From Bacteroidota bacterium (GTDB lineage: Bacteria > Bacteroidota > Bacteroidia > Bacteroidales > Dysgonomonadaceae), in contig JAEZGN010000009.1 of NCBI GenBank assembly GCA_023437305.1, positions 326,338 to 390,337 of the forward strand: a DNA stretch of 64,000 nt, read 5' to 3'. Of the stretch, positions 63,002 to 64,000 are shown piece after piece. The notes below the pieces were generated by a model. That model ran no database searches. It saw nothing but the letters and a program-made list of their open reading frames with translations, and had not been told where the DNA came from. Numbering within the stretch: position 1 is the stretch's first letter; each line of letters starts with the position of its first letter. A program made the translations under genes and the position numbers.

Positions 63002-64000
63002 CTATTTATTATTACTTCCAGCACATGTCGGCTTTTCACTAAGACCTTCTTCTGGAACTGGATTTCCGTCTTCGTCTCTATTCCTTTTATCTCTGAAACG
63101 CTCTCTGAATTTTTCTCTCCATGTTTTTCCTGTTGTTGAATCAGGATGAGGAGCATCAGGGTCTACGATTTCTACTTTAATGGAGTCCAATCCAGCATTT
63201 TGTGCTGCTAAAAGTCTCCTGTTGTTATAAGATACATATCCTCCATCTTCTGTTCTCATTACTCTAATGGGACTATATTTAGATTCATCCCAAACTCTGA
63301 TATCTGAAACTGTTCTTTGAGAATAATTTATCTCATTAGGATTTAAGGATGTTTCTGTTAACCCAAATGCATCAGAATCTATGTTCGGATCAGATACATA
63401 TCCATAGAAAGTAGGATTATTTCCCCTCAATCTTATCGGATCCTGACTGATATACATTCCCTCCTCCGGAGAATAATATCGGAATCGGTTGTAATATAGC
63501 CCTGTCTCCGAGTCCTCATATTGCCCCTGATAACGGAACGGACAATCGGTCTTGTGATGTCCCTCAAAATTTCGGACTCTTCCGTAACTGCTCAGGCTGC
63601 AACTCCACGTGCTGCTACCATTCTCGTCGTACATTGCTTCGGGCGTACCCATGTAGTTGGTGACGATCGACAGCTTCTTGTTACCCTTGATCTTTGCGGC
63701 AAGCACAAATGTGCCTTCCTCAAATACCCACGTGGTGAGATCATCTGCCTGTCCCATGATGTCGAACACCTCCGACTCCTTCCACTCGTGCAACGGCACA
63801 TTGCCGTCCCACAGCCAGTGTGTTACGTTGTTGTTGAAGCGCTTTTCTATCCTGCGCCCCAAGGCATCGTACCTGAAGGTCACCTCTTTGGCATCCGGTC
63901 GTTTCACTCTGGCGAGCATGCCCGCCTGATTCCACTCGTAACGCCATGTCTGCCCGTCCTTCGCTTTCTTTCGGATGAGGTTTCCCTCACTGTCGTACTT
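63002..64000 (-). CDS. Rhs repeat-associated core protein with ParB-like toxin tip (5' end outside window)
   Basis: The frame is open to the window edge; 332 residues are visible, the C-terminus of a much larger Rhs/YD-repeat protein. It holds the last YD repeats (RYDALGRRIEKRFNNNVTHW, YEWNQAGMLARV), the core with YISQDPIRL and GYVSDP, and the self-cleavage-type junction PNIDSDAFGL. From about 63358 to 63005 the toxin tip follows: INYSQRTVS, SPIRVM, YNNRRLLAAQNAGL and VEIVDP, resembling ParB-like toxin domains. The core is clearly richer in GC than the tip and immunity gene, as expected for exchangeable tips. Delivery system not visible. Confidence 0.88.
   Translation of the reverse strand, partial: KYDSEGNLIRKKAKDGQTWRYEWNQAGMLARVKRPDAKEVTFRYDALGRRIEKRFNNNVTHWLWDGNVPLHEWKESEVFDIMGQADDLTTWVFEEGTFVLAAKIKGNKKLSIVTNYMGTPEAMYDENGSSTWSCSLSSYGRVRNFEGHHKTDCPFRYQGQYEDSETGLYYNRFRYYSPEEGMYISQDPIRLRGNNPTFYGYVSDPNIDSDAFGLTETSLNPNEINYSQRTVSDIRVWDESKYSPIRVMRTEDGGYVSYNNRRLLAAQNAGLDSIKVEIVDPDAPHPDSTTGKTWREKFRERFRDKRNRDEDGNPVPEEGLSEKPTCAGSNNK

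Noticed and set aside
1..64000. CRISPR arrays, rRNA genes, complete insertion sequences, SusC/SusD pairs
   Set aside because: None seen; no regularly spaced repeats, transposase or SusD-like gene found.

Overview
This window is a chromosomal stretch from a member of Bacteroidota, most likely a Dysgonomonas-like Bacteroidales. The indications are the AT-rich sequence, promoters of the TTTG / TAnnTTTG type, few Shine-Dalgarno sites, a T9SS PorW-like lipoprotein, FecR/ECF-sigma regulation, DUF3836 and DUF349 proteins, and a PPi-dependent phosphofructokinase. The genus is an inference from gene content; no rRNA is present.

Layout. 1-6090: the end of a SUFU-domain gene, a TamB-like envelope protein (apparently starting at ATT) and an overlapping THUMP-like methyltransferase. 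6094-14046, minus strand: lipA, a DUF3836 protein, a CoA-transferase, a secreted EEP phosphodiesterase and a three-gene biotin-dependent acyl-CoA carboxylase operon; the CoA-transferase and carboxylase fit succinate/propionate fermentation. 14562-17328: a BtuB-like TonB receptor and a YiiX-like cysteine hydrolase. 17507-31218: pheT, a CNNM/CorC protein, a CPA2 antiporter followed closely by a TPR protein, an epoxide-hydrolase-like enzyme, mgtE with a long structured leader, and a phosphohexomutase. 31455-38448: a TPR/histidine-kinase-like protein without its phospho-acceptor His, a cluster of REP-like palindromes, an orphan terminase-small-subunit-like HTH protein, a MerR regulator, an M23 peptidase and alaS. 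38865-49560: PorW-like protein, DUF349 protein, an alpha/beta hydrolase, an unknown lipoprotein, an SPFH-GYF_2 protein paired with a double zinc-ribbon membrane protein, and DUF456.

49922-53782, minus strand: an ECF sigma / FecR operon whose outputs are not a TonB receptor. They are a barrel-less STN/carboxypeptidase-regulatory protein and a secreted protein whose C-terminus resembles the GldM (T9SS) C-terminal domain. 54023-56679: a second DUF3836 protein, pfp and tRNA-Gln(TTG) with a clear promoter. 56765-61288: a sugar-isomerase lipoprotein and a Tat-exported Gfo/Idh oxidoreductase, divergent from an AraC regulator with a tandem 22-bp repeat between them, then a second EEP phosphodiesterase.

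61369-64000, minus strand: a polymorphic-toxin (Rhs) array. The C-terminus of a main rhs gene (continuing past the window) and its probable immunity gene are followed by a displaced cassette, namely a repeated piece of Rhs core with a different toxin tip and a second immunity gene, and then by a decayed third piece of core. This array, the sigma/FecR/STN/GldM-C operon, the mgtE leader and REP-like elements nested inside terminator-like stems are the parts most worth following up.
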